Shown here piece after piece: positions 7,155 to 14,886 of a stretch of DNA of 20,780 nt. Location: positions 1 to 20,780 of the forward strand of contig JASJEI010000320.1 of assembly GCA_030064795.1 (NCBI GenBank). Reading direction: 5' to 3'. The notes under the pieces were generated by a model, which saw only the letters and a program-made list of their open reading frames with translations, did no database searches and was not told where the DNA came from. The position numbers and the translations under genes are program-made. Position 1 is the stretch's first letter, and each line of letters opens with the position of its first letter. Origin of the DNA: Pleurocapsa sp. MO_226.B13. GTDB lineage: Bacteria > Cyanobacteriota > Cyanobacteriia > Cyanobacteriales > Xenococcaceae.

Positions 7155-7240
7155 TAAATCCAATTTTAAAAAGTTACTTTCAAACCGCGAATAAGCTATA
7201 AGCTTAACTAAAGACCTTAATTTTTAGCTTTTTATAATAT

Positions 7241-7840
7241 ATGTTTACAGCTCGACTTAATCTACCAATAGATCCTAATCGACTAGCTCAACTAGACCAA
7301 ACTTTAAGTTTGTCTGACATGACTTGGGAAGATTATGAAAAGTTAACTCAAGAAATAACTAACTACCGTATTTCTTATTTCGATGGAGTAATTACTATTG
7401 TGTCACCTAGTAAAAGTCATGAAGTAATCGAGCGAGTAATATCTATTCTAATTAATGCTTACTGTCGCAAGTATAGTTTGCTGTATTTTCCTATGGGTTC
7501 AACTACGCTTAAAAACTCTTTTAAAGTTGGCAAAGAACCAGATACTTCCTATGCTTTTGATACTGATAAATCTATTCCATATCTGGCGGTGGAGGTAATA
7601 TTTAGCACTGGTAGTGTTACCGAATTACAAAAGTATAAGTATTTGGGAGTAGGTGAAGTTTGGTTCTGGCAAAATGAAAAGATAAAGTTTTATCGGTTAA
7701 TTAATTCAGAATATGTAGAGATTGATGTCAGTTATTACCTACCTAAATTATCTTCTGAGTTTTTAATTAAATTTGTTAATAGAGGATTGACAGAAAGTCC
7801 TCTAACAATTGAATCTGATTTTACTAATGAATTAAATTAA
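7241..7840 (+). CDS. Uma2-family PD-(D/E)XK nuclease-like protein (DUF820)
   Basis: A 199-residue protein of the Uma2/DUF820 family, which is greatly expanded in cyanobacteria. The order of motifs is typical: MTWEDYEKL near 27-35, YFDGVITIVSPSKSHE (46-61), a GSTTLK strand (86-91), EPD (99-101; Asp101 probable metal ligand), LAVEV (115-119; Glu118) and KYKYLGVGEVWFW (139-151 region). The fold is that of restriction-type endonucleases, but no substrate or cellular role is established for most members. The ATG at 7241 is preceded by an AT-rich TTTATAATAT with no Shine-Dalgarno. The gene stands alone in an accessory region with IS and repeat debris, fitting a mobile or multi-copy family. Confidence 0.85.
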   Translation: MFTARLNLPIDPNRLAQLDQTLSLSDMTWEDYEKLTQEITNYRISYFDGVITIVSPSKSHEVIERVISILINAYCRKYSLLYFPMGSTTLKNSFKVGKEPDTSYAFDTDKSIPYLAVEVIFSTGSVTELQKYKYLGVGEVWFWQNEKIKFYRLINSEYVEIDVSYYLPKLSSEFLIKFVNRGLTESPLTIESDFTNELN

Positions 7841-7952
7841 CAATTGTTATTTGAAACCCAAGCTTATAAATTAATCGTTACTAGTTCAAAGAACTATGAC
7901 AGCATTTAATTTTTGTTTAACAAACATTCTCTGACAAACACTGTTCTTATTA

Positions 7953-8735
7953 TCAAAATTCTACAATTACAGGAGCATGATCGCTAGGCTTCTCTAACTT
8001 CCTTGGTTCGATATCGATCCAACATTTAACCGCTTGTTGATATAGCTTAGCTGTCAGATAATGATGGTCGATACGCCAACCTCGATTGCGAGTAAAGCCA
8101 GCAGCACGATAATCCCACCAGCTATAATGTCCTGTTTCAGAGGTGAATTTGCGAAAAGCATCCTGAAAACCTAATTCCAATACCCGATTTAAAGCTTCTT
8201 TTTCTTGAGGAGAAGACATAATATGGTTGTCTCTGGCTTTATTGGTATAAATGTCTTTAGCTTCTAAAGCAATATTAAAATCTCCACAAACGCAGATCTC
8301 TGCTGGTTTATCCTGGAGTTTTTGTAAATATTCTCGCAGTAATCCCAACCAATTCAATTTATATTCATACTTATCGCTACCCAAAGCCGAACCATTGGGT
8401 ACATAGAGATTAACAATTCTGACTCCTTCAGCGATCCCGCTAATCACCCGCTTTTGTTCGTCAAACTCGGCTGCTGTTTCCCCCAAAATACCGCTAAAGC
8501 CATAACTAACTTCTGTTAAAGGTTTTAAACTAAAAAGAGCTACGCCGTTGTAAGATTTTTGTCCAGAGATATAAAGGTTGTAACCCAAATCCTCAAAAGG
8601 CGATCGCGGAAAATCGCGATCCTGTACCTTAGTTTCTTGTAAACAAAGAACATCGACTCGATGTTGTTGTAGCCAGTCAATGACAATCTGCTGACGAGTC
8701 CGAATTGAGTTAACGTTCCAAGTAGCTACTTTCAA
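7953..8735 (-). CDS. xth: Exodeoxyribonuclease III (AP endonuclease, ExoIII family)
   Basis: A 260-residue Mg-dependent 3'-exonuclease/AP endonuclease for base-excision repair, normal length. The key residues of the ExoIII family are present: Asn7 (TWNVNS), Glu34 (LQETK), the NLYVPNG segment with the active-site Tyr, CGDFN (Asp and Asn), RIDHHYL (Asp) and the C-terminal SDHAP with Asp252-His253. The start is TTG (8735-8733), since family residue numbering (Asn7, Glu34) fits exactly; AGGA lies 8 nt upstream. The gene is convergent with the Uma2-like gene and divergent from the gamma-glutamylcyclotransferase-like gene, with 44 nt between starts. Confidence 0.95.
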   Translation of the reverse strand: MKVATWNVNSIRTRQQIVIDWLQQHRVDVLCLQETKVQDRDFPRSPFEDLGYNLYISGQKSYNGVALFSLKPLTEVSYGFSGILGETAAEFDEQKRVISGIAEGVRIVNLYVPNGSALGSDKYEYKLNWLGLLREYLQKLQDKPAEICVCGDFNIALEAKDIYTNKARDNHIMSSPQEKEALNRVLELGFQDAFRKFTSETGHYSWWDYRAAGFTRNRGWRIDHHYLTAKLYQQAVKCWIDIEPRKLEKPSDHAPVIVEF

Positions 8736-8756
8736 TGCTTAAATCCTAACTGTGTT

Positions 8757-8777
8757 GATAATTAGATAACAATTATC
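8757..8777. promoter_or_regulatory. Inverted repeat in the divergent xth / GGCT-like promoter region
   Basis: GATAATT (8757-8763) and AATTATC (8771-8777) are perfect 7-bp arms around AGATAAC, two bases before the ATG of the rightward gene. It may be an operator or an mRNA hairpin near the start; it is AT-rich, so chance is possible. Confidence 0.35.
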
Positions 8778-8779
8778 CA

Positions 8780-9199
8780 ATGAAATCTCCAACATCTACC
8801 CTCAAAGTTTTTGTCTATGGCACGCTAAAACCAGGAGAGGCTAACTACCCTTATTATTGCGATCGCCTGATAAAATCTCAAATCCTAGGTTATACCAATG
8901 GTATTTTATATGACTTGCCCGTTGGTTATCCAGCAATGACAGAAGGAGAAAACAAAGTCCAAGGATTTCTCTTAACCTTTGACAACCATAATATTTTAGA
9001 CAGTTTAGATCTATTAGAAGACTATCAAGCCCAACGGCTACCAGATTTAAATGAATATTATCGTCGTCTGGTTTCAGTTTATGACCCAAACGGTAAACTT
9101 ATAGATAGAGCCTGGGCATATTTTATGACTCCTCAAAGAGTAAAACAATATCGAGGAACTATAATTACATCAGGTTGGTGGAGTCAAAGTAACAAGTAA
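8780..9199 (+). CDS. Gamma-glutamylcyclotransferase (AIG2-like) family protein
   Basis: A 139-residue protein of the GGCT/AIG2-like fold. The signature VYGTLKPGEANY (12-23) forms the substrate-binding loop, and the acidic LDLLEDY segment (about 77-83) should supply the catalytic glutamate. The family cleaves gamma-glutamyl-amino acids to 5-oxoproline, or acts on related gamma-glutamylamines, in glutathione-type turnover; for this subfamily the actual substrate is unknown. It starts at ATG without an evident Shine-Dalgarno, shares a 44-nt divergent region with xth, and is followed 45 nt later by sdhA on the same strand across a tandem-repeat spacer, so co-transcription with sdhA is possible. 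Confidence 0.87.
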   Translation: MKSPTSTLKVFVYGTLKPGEANYPYYCDRLIKSQILGYTNGILYDLPVGYPAMTEGENKVQGFLLTFDNHNILDSLDLLEDYQAQRLPDLNEYYRRLVSVYDPNGKLIDRAWAYFMTPQRVKQYRGTIITSGWWSQSNK

Positions 9200-9206
9200 T
9201 CAGTTT

Positions 9207-9240
9207 CCTTCATCCTTTATCCTTCATCCTTCATCTTTCA
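9207..9240 (+). repeat. Tandem CCTTCAT heptamer repeat (STRR-like)
   Basis: About four and a half degenerate copies of CCTTCAT/CCTTTAT occupy almost the entire spacer before sdhA, ending five bases before its ATG. Seven-base short tandem repeats are a known class of intergenic repeat in cyanobacteria. It leaves no room for a Shine-Dalgarno for sdhA. Confidence 0.7.
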
Positions 9241-9244
9241 AATA

Positions 9245-11155
9245 ATGCTCGATCCTAAAATTCCTCTTGGTAGACTACAAGACAAATGGGACTACTATAA
9301 AGACCACTGTAAATTAGTCAGTCCAGCAAACAAAAAAAAACATACAATTTTAGTTGTCGGTACTGGTTTGGCAGGTGCATCCGCAGCAGCTACCCTAGCT
9401 GAATTGGGTTACAACGTCAAAAGCTTTTGTATCCAAGACTCTCCCCGTCGCGCCCACAGTATTGCAGCCCAAGGTGGAATCAACGGCGCGAAAAACTATC
9501 CTAATGATGGTGATACTGTTTGGCGATTGTTTTATGACACCATCAAAGGAGGCGACTATCGTTCTCGCGAAGCAAATGTACATCGTTTAGCACAAATTAG
9601 CAATCAGATTATCGATCAGTGTGTCGCCCAAGGTGTGCCTTTTGCGCGGGAATACGGCGGTTTATTGGCCAATCGTTCTTTTGGCGGGGCGCAAGTATCT
9701 CGTACTTTCTATGCCAAAGGACAAACAGGACAACAATTATTATTAGGGGCGTATGGTGCTATGTCGCGCCAGATTTCCGCAGGGAAAATTGAGATGTTTC
9801 CCCGTCGTGAAATGTTGGACTTGGTATTAATTGAAGGAAAAGCCAGGGGAATTATCGTTCGTAACCTGCTAACGGGAGAAATCGAACGCTACGCAGGGGA
9901 TGCAGTGTTACTTTGTACGGGGGGTTACAGTAACGTTTATTATCTCTCTACCAATGCCCGTAATTCCAATGTCACTGCTGCTTGGCGATGCTACAAACGA
10001 GGGGCTTTATTTGCCAATCCTTGTTACACTCAGATTCACCCTACCTGTATTCCTGTATCGGGTTCGCATCAATCCAAGCTAACTCTGATGAGTGAAGGAT
10101 TACGTAATGACGGACGAGTATGGGTACCCAAACAACCAGGAGATAAACGCCATCCCGATCGCATTCCCGAAGCAGAAAGAGATTATTATCTAGAAACTAG
10201 ATATCCTAGCTTTGGTAATCTCGTCCCTCGCGATGTGGCTTCCCGCAACGCCAAACAAGTCACCGATGAAGGTAGAGGCGTAGGAGAAACAGGATTAGCA
10301 GTTTATTTAGACTTTCGCGATGCCATTAATAAACAAGGCAAAAAAGTAATCAGCGATCGCTATGGTAACTTATTTCAGATGTACGAACGCATCACTGGAG
10401 AAAACCCCTACGAAGTTCCGATGCGGATCTATCCCGCAGTCCACTACATTATGGGAGGCTTATGGGTAGATTACAATCTGATGAGTACTATTCCAGGTTT
10501 GCACGTCTTGGGAGAAGCGAATTTTTCCGATCACGGGGCAAACCGTTTGGGTGCTAGTGCCTTAATGCAGGGCTTGTCTGACGGTTATTTTGTCATTCCC
10601 TATACCTTGGGTAACTATATCGCTACTACCGATCTACCACCTGTAGAAACTAATGACGATGCCTTTGCCGAAGCAGAAGCTACGGTAAACAGTAAAGTCA
10701 ATAAGCTTTTAAATATTAACGGAAACAAGACTGTTAGCGAGATTCATCGCCAGTTGGGTAAAATTCTCTGGGATTATGTCGGTATGTCACGAAATCAAGC
10801 TGATTTAGAGAAAGCGATCGCGCTTATTTCGGAATTGAGACAAGAGTTTTGGCAAAACGTCAACATCCCTGGCGATCCTCATACATTCAACAAGAACCTA
10901 GAATTTGCTGGTAGAGTCGCTGACTTTTTAGAACTAGGCGAATTAATGGCGCGGGATGCCCTAGATCGCCAAGAATCTTGTGGCGCGCATTTTCGTGAAG
11001 AATGTCAAACTTCCGAAGGGGAAGCCCAACGCGATGACGAACATTATGCCTATGTTGCTGCTTGGCAATATCAGGGCGACGAACAACCCCCCGTGTTGCA
11101 CAAAGAACAATTAGAGTTCGAGAATGTGGAATTAACTCAACGTAGTTATAAGTAA
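9245..11155 (+). CDS. sdhA: Succinate dehydrogenase/fumarate reductase flavoprotein subunit
   Basis: A 636-residue FAD subunit of succinate:quinone oxidoreductase, which oxidises succinate to fumarate at the membrane. The Rossmann dinucleotide motif GTGLAG is at 39-44. The covalent FAD histidine is His71 in [11 protein letters not shown]. The substrate region includes HPTCIP and the C-terminal [15 protein letters not shown]. The N-terminus MLDPKIPLG…LQDKW and the length match the type-B group also found in Bacteroidetes. No sdhB or sdhC is adjacent, in line with the scattered sdh genes of cyanobacteria. The ATG follows a heptamer-repeat spacer without Shine-Dalgarno. Confidence 0.94.
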   Translation: MLDPKIPLGRLQDKWDYYKDHCKLVSPANKKKHTILVVGTGLAGASAAATLAELGYNVKSFCIQDSPRRAHSIAAQGGINGAKNYPNDGDTVWRLFYDTIKGGDYRSREANVHRLAQISNQIIDQCVAQGVPFAREYGGLLANRSFGGAQVSRTFYAKGQTGQQLLLGAYGAMSRQISAGKIEMFPRREMLDLVLIEGKARGIIVRNLLTGEIERYAGDAVLLCTGGYSNVYYLSTNARNSNVTAAWRCYKRGALFANPCYTQIHPTCIPVSGSHQSKLTLMSEGLRNDGRVWVPKQPGDKRHPDRIPEAERDYYLETRYPSFGNLVPRDVASRNAKQVTDEGRGVGETGLAVYLDFRDAINKQGKKVISDRYGNLFQMYERITGENPYEVPMRIYPAVHYIMGGLWVDYNLMSTIPGLHVLGEANFSDHGANRLGASALMQGLSDGYFVIPYTLGNYIATTDLPPVETNDDAFAEAEATVNSKVNKLLNINGNKTVSEIHRQLGKILWDYVGMSRNQADLEKAIALISELRQEFWQNVNIPGDPHTFNKNLEFAGRVADFLELGELMARDALDRQESCGAHFREECQTSEGEAQRDDEHYAYVAAWQYQGDEQPPVLHKEQLEFENVELTQRSYK

Positions 11156-11163
11156 CAAAGTAG

Positions 11164-11219
11164 GGTGGGCAAACAAGTTTTAAAATCAATTGTCAAATTG
11201 GACTCAAAATTTGCCCACC
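11164..11219. terminator. Long-loop inverted repeat between convergent sdhA and collagen-like gene
   Basis: GGTGGGCAAA (11164-11173) and TTTGCCCACC (11210-11219) are perfect 10-bp complements around a 36-nt loop. It begins nine bases after the sdhA stop, between two convergent genes, so it could stop transcription from both sides. There is no clear T-run. GGTGGGCAA-type inverted repeats are also recurrent intergenic repeats in cyanobacteria. Confidence 0.5.
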
Positions 11220-11262
11220 GCAATTACAAATCAATCGCAACCAATAATTCAAAATCTAAATA

Positions 11263-12678
11263 TCAATCTTCAATTTCTCCAGTCCAATTAATCTCCTGTT
11301 CGGCAGAATTATCGCCTAAAGAACGAATTACCGTTAACTCAACCTTAACCAGAGTTCCAGGTAGTAAATATTGATTATCTATCGGCAATTGCCCTAAAGC
11401 CAGACTAAATCGTTGACGATCTCTAGTTATAGCCGAAGCGGGAATAATTCCTTCATATCTAGTTTTGTAGTTAAGGGAATCTCCTCTATCGCCAAAGCGA
11501 TCGCGAGCAGTACGATATTTTATTTTAAATTGAGTAGTTAAAATGTCTGAATGTTTGGCGCGATCGATGACGTTAAATACCAAATTAGCTCGATTACCCG
11601 TAACAATGCCCCTAGTTAAACGAGTTGTCTCCTCTTCAGCAACTGCATGATTAATCGTAAACAATGTATCTCGTTCATTACTGGTAGTAATTGTCGTATC
11701 TAACCATACTTCCTCTGGATAAGTAACTAACAATTCATTCTTTTCAGTCAGTTCAAATTCTAAATCTTCAGCTTCAAAATCAGTTATCGGTCGAGACTCT
11801 TGCCAAACAGGAATCATATTGGCTTCCAAGCGTTGCACATACTCCTGATAAGTATCGGCAATAATAGAACCAGGTGCGACAACTTTGGTCGCACCGCTAC
11901 GAGACTGCCAAATATTATTCGATAGATAAATTGGTTCTTTACGACCTAAAGAGGAAAATGAAATAGTAGCGGTGGGTTTTTCTGGACGTAAATCCGTTCC
12001 TTGCTTGACTAGATAAAGAGTTCCTATCTGACCATCTCGACCATCTCGACCATCTCTGCCCCATCTTCCATCCCGTCCGCTATGACAGCGAATTTTCTCT
12101 TTACGTTCCGAGCGATCGCCAGAATATCTATAAATCCAAGGCGGACAAATACATCCTCTACCGCCCCTACCCTCTTCACCACCACGCCCGCCATAGCCCC
12201 CAGGCGATCGCACGTATACCTGCTTGAGATGTTCTAATTGAGCATAAAAAATCGTTAGAGAACCACCATCGCCGCCGTTTCCGCCTCTACCCCCATTTCC
12301 ACCCCTTCCGCCGTCGGCTAATTTAATCTCAGATTCATGATTTTCTGGGAGATGATAACATCTAGCATTTGCTCCATCTTGTCCGCGTTCTCCGTCTTCT
12401 CCATCAGTACCAGCAAGATCGATATTTACGGCATAACCATCAATTGTAATCGTTCGATCTGCACCACTTCTACCATCTCTACCATCCCTACCGTTTCTGC
12501 CATCGCGTCCCCGTTGTCCTCGGTAACTATAGAGGTTGGGAGAGATTTTATTTGATTCTAGTAACTGTGATTTAGCGGTAACTGTAGCTCGCGCCAAAAA
12601 TTGACCATTGAAACTACTAAAGCTTGGAACTGAAAAAAATAATGTAGCCAAGCCTAGCTTGAGATAAATTCTAATCAT
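11263..12678 (-). CDS. Secreted collagen-like (Gly-X-Y) protein, function unknown
   Basis: A 471-residue protein with an N-terminal signal peptide (hydrophobic LGLATLFFSVPSF, possible cleavage after about residue 31, LARA). Its N-terminal half has five glycine-triplet blocks: about 54-72 (GRDGRNGRDGRDG type, opposite charges alternating), 90-103 (GEDGERGQDG), 123-139 (GGRGGNGG), 160-175 (GGRGGEEGRGGRG) and 201-219. Short beta-like segments separate them, such as SLTIFYAQLEHLKQVYV. Four cysteines (107, 176, 178, 198) lie between blocks. The C-terminal 250 residues are non-repetitive and beta-rich. Triplets alternating R and D suggest a charge-stabilised collagen-type helix or a glycine-rich beta fold. 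No enzyme motif is seen. Possible roles are in the envelope or extracellular matrix. It is convergent with sdhA. Confidence 0.8.
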   Translation of the reverse strand: MIRIYLKLGLATLFFSVPSFSSFNGQFLARATVTAKSQLLESNKISPNLYSYRGQRGRDGRNGRDGRDGRSGADRTITIDGYAVNIDLAGTDGEDGERGQDGANARCYHLPENHESEIKLADGGRGGNGGRGGNGGDGGSLTIFYAQLEHLKQVYVRSPGGYGGRGGEEGRGGRGCICPPWIYRYSGDRSERKEKIRCHSGRDGRWGRDGRDGRDGQIGTLYLVKQGTDLRPEKPTATISFSSLGRKEPIYLSNNIWQSRSGATKVVAPGSIIADTYQEYVQRLEANMIPVWQESRPITDFEAEDLEFELTEKNELLVTYPEEVWLDTTITTSNERDTLFTINHAVAEEETTRLTRGIVTGNRANLVFNVIDRAKHSDILTTQFKIKYRTARDRFGDRGDSLNYKTRYEGIIPASAITRDRQRFSLALGQLPIDNQYLLPGTLVKVELTVIRSLGDNSAEQEINWTGEIED

Positions 12679-12707
12679 CCAGCAGACTTACTATAAGCAT
12701 TAAATAC

Positions 12708-12872
12708 TTAAGACCAAATCAACTTAGTATAGTTCCATTCAGACATTGGTTTTACTTTCCAACCATTATCTAAATCAAAAATAAAGCTATAGGCTCTTGA
12801 GGCTAATTTCTCGATACCTATAGCTCCCTGCCAAGGATAAGAATAATTATATCCAAATATCCGAATAATCAT
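12708..12872 (-). CDS. Small hypothetical ORF (54 aa)
   Basis: A 54-codon ORF runs from ATG (12872-12870) to TAA (12710-12708), 29 nt upstream of the collagen-like gene on the same strand. It contains GYNYSYPWQGAIG and ends NGWKVKPMSEWNYTKLIWS; the tryptophan/glycine-rich composition looks protein-like. An in-frame TGA lies two codons before the ATG, so it is not an open extension of a longer frame. No Shine-Dalgarno is seen and no family is recognised. It could be a small gene or the remnant of a larger one. Confidence 0.33.
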   Translation of the reverse strand: MIIRIFGYNYSYPWQGAIGIEKLASRAYSFIFDLDNGWKVKPMSEWNYTKLIWS

Positions 12873-12886
12873 ATCTCAATATCCGC

Positions 12887-12915
12887 TTGAAAACTTGGAA
12901 AAGCTGACCTTTAAT
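12887..12915 (+). promoter_or_regulatory. Probable sigma70-type promoter of rpsB-tsf
   Basis: TTGAAA (12887-12892; 5 of 6 to consensus) is followed after 17 bp by TTTAAT (12910-12915; 5 of 6). Transcription would start near 12922, giving a leader of about 113 nt before rpsB that contains the crossing-stem structure. Confidence 0.5.
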
Positions 12916-12950
12916 AATGCTAAACTAGATAGGCTTTAAAAAAAATCACA

Positions 12951-13022
12951 CATTCAGGATTTCGGGTGTTTTTGCACTGAGTAAAAATATCCCTGAATGG
13001 AGGATTAACCCGAAACAAGGAG
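12951..13022 (+). promoter_or_regulatory. rpsB leader RNA with candidate pseudoknot next to the Shine-Dalgarno
   Basis: Two perfect 8-bp pairings cross each other. CATTCAGG (12951-12958) pairs with CCTGAATG (12992-12999), and TTTCGGGT (12960-12967) pairs with ACCCGAAA (13008-13015). The order of halves (A, B, A', B') is that of an H-type pseudoknot, with loops of 1, 24 and 8 nt; alternatively the two stems are mutually exclusive. The last paired base is one base before c13016, which directly precedes the Shine-Dalgarno AAGGAG (13017-13022); rpsB starts at 13035. In E. coli, S2 represses its own rpsB-tsf mRNA through the leader; this structure would be a natural place for a similar control. 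The pairing is seen; the control is inferred. Confidence 0.6.
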
Positions 13023-13034
13023 TAAAAAAACAAT

Positions 13035-13853
13035 ATGCCAGTAGTTTCTCTCGCAGAACTTTTAGAATCTGGGGTTCACTTCGGACATCAAACCCGTCGC
13101 TGGAATCCCAGAATGTCCCAATATATCTACACTGCTCGTAATGGCGTTCATATCATTGACCTAGTGCAAACCGCACAGTTAATGGAAGAAGCCTATGAGT
13201 ATATGCGTTCTTCTTCCGAACGAGGTCAAAGGGTTTTGTTCGTCGGTACAAAACGCCAAGCAGCAGGAATCATCGCTCAAGAAGCATCTCGTTGCGGAGC
13301 TTATTATGTTAACCAGAGATGGTTAGGTGGAATGCTAACTAACTGGGAAACGATTAGAACCAGAGTAGAAAGACTCAAAGAATTAGAACATCTAGAAGAA
13401 AGTGGCGCGCTAGACAAAAGACCGAAAAAAGAAGCTTCAGTTCTGCGCCGTGAAATGAGCAAACTACAAAAATATCTGGGTGGCATCAAAACTATGCGTA
13501 AAGTTCCAGATATTGTCGTCATTGTCGATCAAAAACGCGAACACAATGCGATCGCTGAATGCCAAAAGCTAGGAATTCCTGTAGTTTCTATTTTGGATAC
13601 TAATTGCGATCCCCTAATTGCTGATGTCCCAATTCCTGCTAATGACGACGCAATTCGTTCTATTAAGCTGATTGTCGGTAAATTAGCAGATGCTATCTAC
13701 GAAGGTCGTCACGGTCAACTCGACAATCAAGATGACTACGATGAATTTGAAGAAGGCATTGATGCAGAAGAAGAATATCCGAGTGCGGAAGAAGAAGCAG
13801 AAGTTCCCGAACCCGAAGCGGAATTAGAGTCTGATGCAGATAGCGAAGAATAG
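13035..13853 (+). CDS. rpsB: 30S ribosomal protein S2
   Basis: A 272-residue S2 of the small ribosomal subunit. The N-terminus [25 protein letters not shown] is the family signature. [10 protein letters not shown] and the [17 protein letters not shown] segment follow, and [27 protein letters not shown] covers the second signature region. The last 40 or so residues are a strongly acidic tail ([14 protein letters not shown]), common in cyanobacterial S2. A strong Shine-Dalgarno AAGGAG lies 12 nt before the ATG. It is co-directional with tsf, 107 nt downstream, as in most bacteria. The leader carries a promoter and a probable regulatory fold. Confidence 0.98.
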   Translation: MPVVSLAELLESGVHFGHQTRRWNPRMSQYIYTARNGVHIIDLVQTAQLMEEAYEYMRSSSERGQRVLFVGTKRQAAGIIAQEASRCGAYYVNQRWLGGMLTNWETIRTRVERLKELEHLEESGALDKRPKKEASVLRREMSKLQKYLGGIKTMRKVPDIVVIVDQKREHNAIAECQKLGIPVVSILDTNCDPLIADVPIPANDDAIRSIKLIVGKLADAIYEGRHGQLDNQDDYDEFEEGIDAEEEYPSAEEEAEVPEPEAELESDADSEE

Positions 13854-13879
13854 AATACTAGTTGATTAGTATATTAAGT

Positions 13880-13903
13880 CAGGGGCAAAGCTTTAAGCCC
13901 CTG
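13880..13903 (+). terminator. Hairpin between rpsB and tsf (attenuator/processing site)
   Basis: CAGGGGC (13880-13886) and GCCCCTG (13897-13903) form a perfect GC-rich 7-bp stem around a 10-nt loop. No U-run follows, so it is unlikely to be a full terminator. It could lower tsf transcription relative to rpsB, stabilise the rpsB message or mark a cleavage site. Confidence 0.55.
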
Positions 13904-13960
13904 CAAACATAATTTAAAATTATTTTGTCATCACTAAAATAAAACTAAAAAAGAAAGAAT

Positions 13961-14620
13961 ATGGCAGGCATATCGGCAAAAGCAGTTAAAGAACTCCGCG
14001 AAAAAACTGGTGCGGGGATGATGGATTGCAAAAAAGCACTAACAGAAAACGATGGCGACATGACTAAAGCCATAGAATGGTTACGCCAAAAAGGAACTAT
14101 TTCTGCTGATAAAAAACAAGGTCGTGTTGCAGCAGAAGGATTAGTCGAAAGCTATATTCACACTGGTGGGCGTATTGGTGTTTTGGTAGAAGTCAACTGC
14201 GAAACTGACTTTGTGGCTCGTCGTGAAGAGTTTCAAGAGTTGGTCAAAAATATCGCCATGCAAATTGCAGCTTGTCCGAACGTAGAATTTGTTAAGGTAG
14301 AAGACATCCCTGAAGAAACCGTTGCCAAAGAAAAAGAAATCGAAATCGGTCGCGATGACTTAGAGGGCAAACCAGATAACATCAAAGAGAAAATTGTTTC
14401 TGGTCGAATTGGCAAACGTTTAAACGAAATATCTTTATTACCTCAACCGTATATCCGCGATCAAACCATCACTATTGAAGATTTGGTCAAACAAAACATT
14501 GCTCAACTAGGAGAAAACATTCAGATTCGTCGTTTTGTCCGCTTTGTTTTAGGAGAAGGGATTGAAAAAGAAGAATCTAACTTTGCAGAAGAAGTAGCTG
14601 CTCAAACAAGTAAAAAATAA
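13961..14620 (+). CDS. tsf: Elongation factor Ts
   Basis: A 219-residue guanine-nucleotide exchange factor for EF-Tu. The N-terminal UBA-like domain contains [19 protein letters not shown] (9-27). The core starts with GRVAAEGLV and has the EF-Tu-contacting TDFVAR motif (about 82-87). The end, [26 protein letters not shown], is typical. It is shorter than the roughly 283 residues of E. coli EF-Ts, as usual in cyanobacteria, where one core subdomain is reduced. A purine-rich AAAAGAAAG precedes the ATG. It is second in the rpsB-tsf operon and is followed by a good terminator. Confidence 0.98.
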   Translation: MAGISAKAVKELREKTGAGMMDCKKALTENDGDMTKAIEWLRQKGTISADKKQGRVAAEGLVESYIHTGGRIGVLVEVNCETDFVARREEFQELVKNIAMQIAACPNVEFVKVEDIPEETVAKEKEIEIGRDDLEGKPDNIKEKIVSGRIGKRLNEISLLPQPYIRDQTITIEDLVKQNIAQLGENIQIRRFVRFVLGEGIEKEESNFAEEVAAQTSKK

Positions 14621-14645
14621 CCAGATCGAGCGTCAAATTTGATTG

Positions 14646-14684
14646 AAGTCGCAAGCTGTGCTAGATACATCTGCGACTTTTTTA
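14646..14684 (+). terminator. Rho-independent terminator of rpsB-tsf
   Basis: AAGTCGCA (14646-14653) and TGCGACTT (14672-14679) form a perfect 8-bp stem, directly followed by a T-run (TTTTTTATT). It starts 25 nt after the tsf stop codon. Confidence 0.85.
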
Positions 14685-14826
14685 TTATGTTAATGTAAAC
14701 ATCTAGCAGGTTGTAATTTGTAATCTCAGAAAATCATAATTTGAGTTTTTGCTTTTGACTAAAGATCGAATAAGATAACTTAGCTAAGTAACGCGAAATT
14801 TAACAAACTTCACGAAACAAATAATT

Positions 14827-14848
14827 AGACTCTATCAAAACAGAGTCT
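14827..14848 (+). other. Hairpin upstream of the 333-aa hypothetical gene
   Basis: AGACTCT (14827-14833) and AGAGTCT (14842-14848) pair perfectly around an 8-nt loop, 38 nt before the next start codon, probably in its 5' leader. There is no T-run, so it is not an evident terminator. Confidence 0.4.
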
Positions 14849-14886
14849 TGAGCCAACTTTCTACGGATAACTGAACATAAGATAGG

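Noticed and set aside
7197..7868. TATAAGCTT repeats flanking the Uma2-like gene as element ends
   Set aside because: Only nine matching bases on each side in AT-rich DNA; no duplication, probably chance.
10887..11189. 100-codon minus-strand ORF over the end of sdhA
   Set aside because: Antisense to a conserved sdhA sequence; composition is not protein-like.
12000..12530. Repetitive CCATCTCGACCATCTCG-type DNA read as a tandem repeat or CRISPR-like array
   Set aside because: It is the coding sequence of the Gly-X-Y blocks of the collagen-like protein; there are no spacers of constant length.
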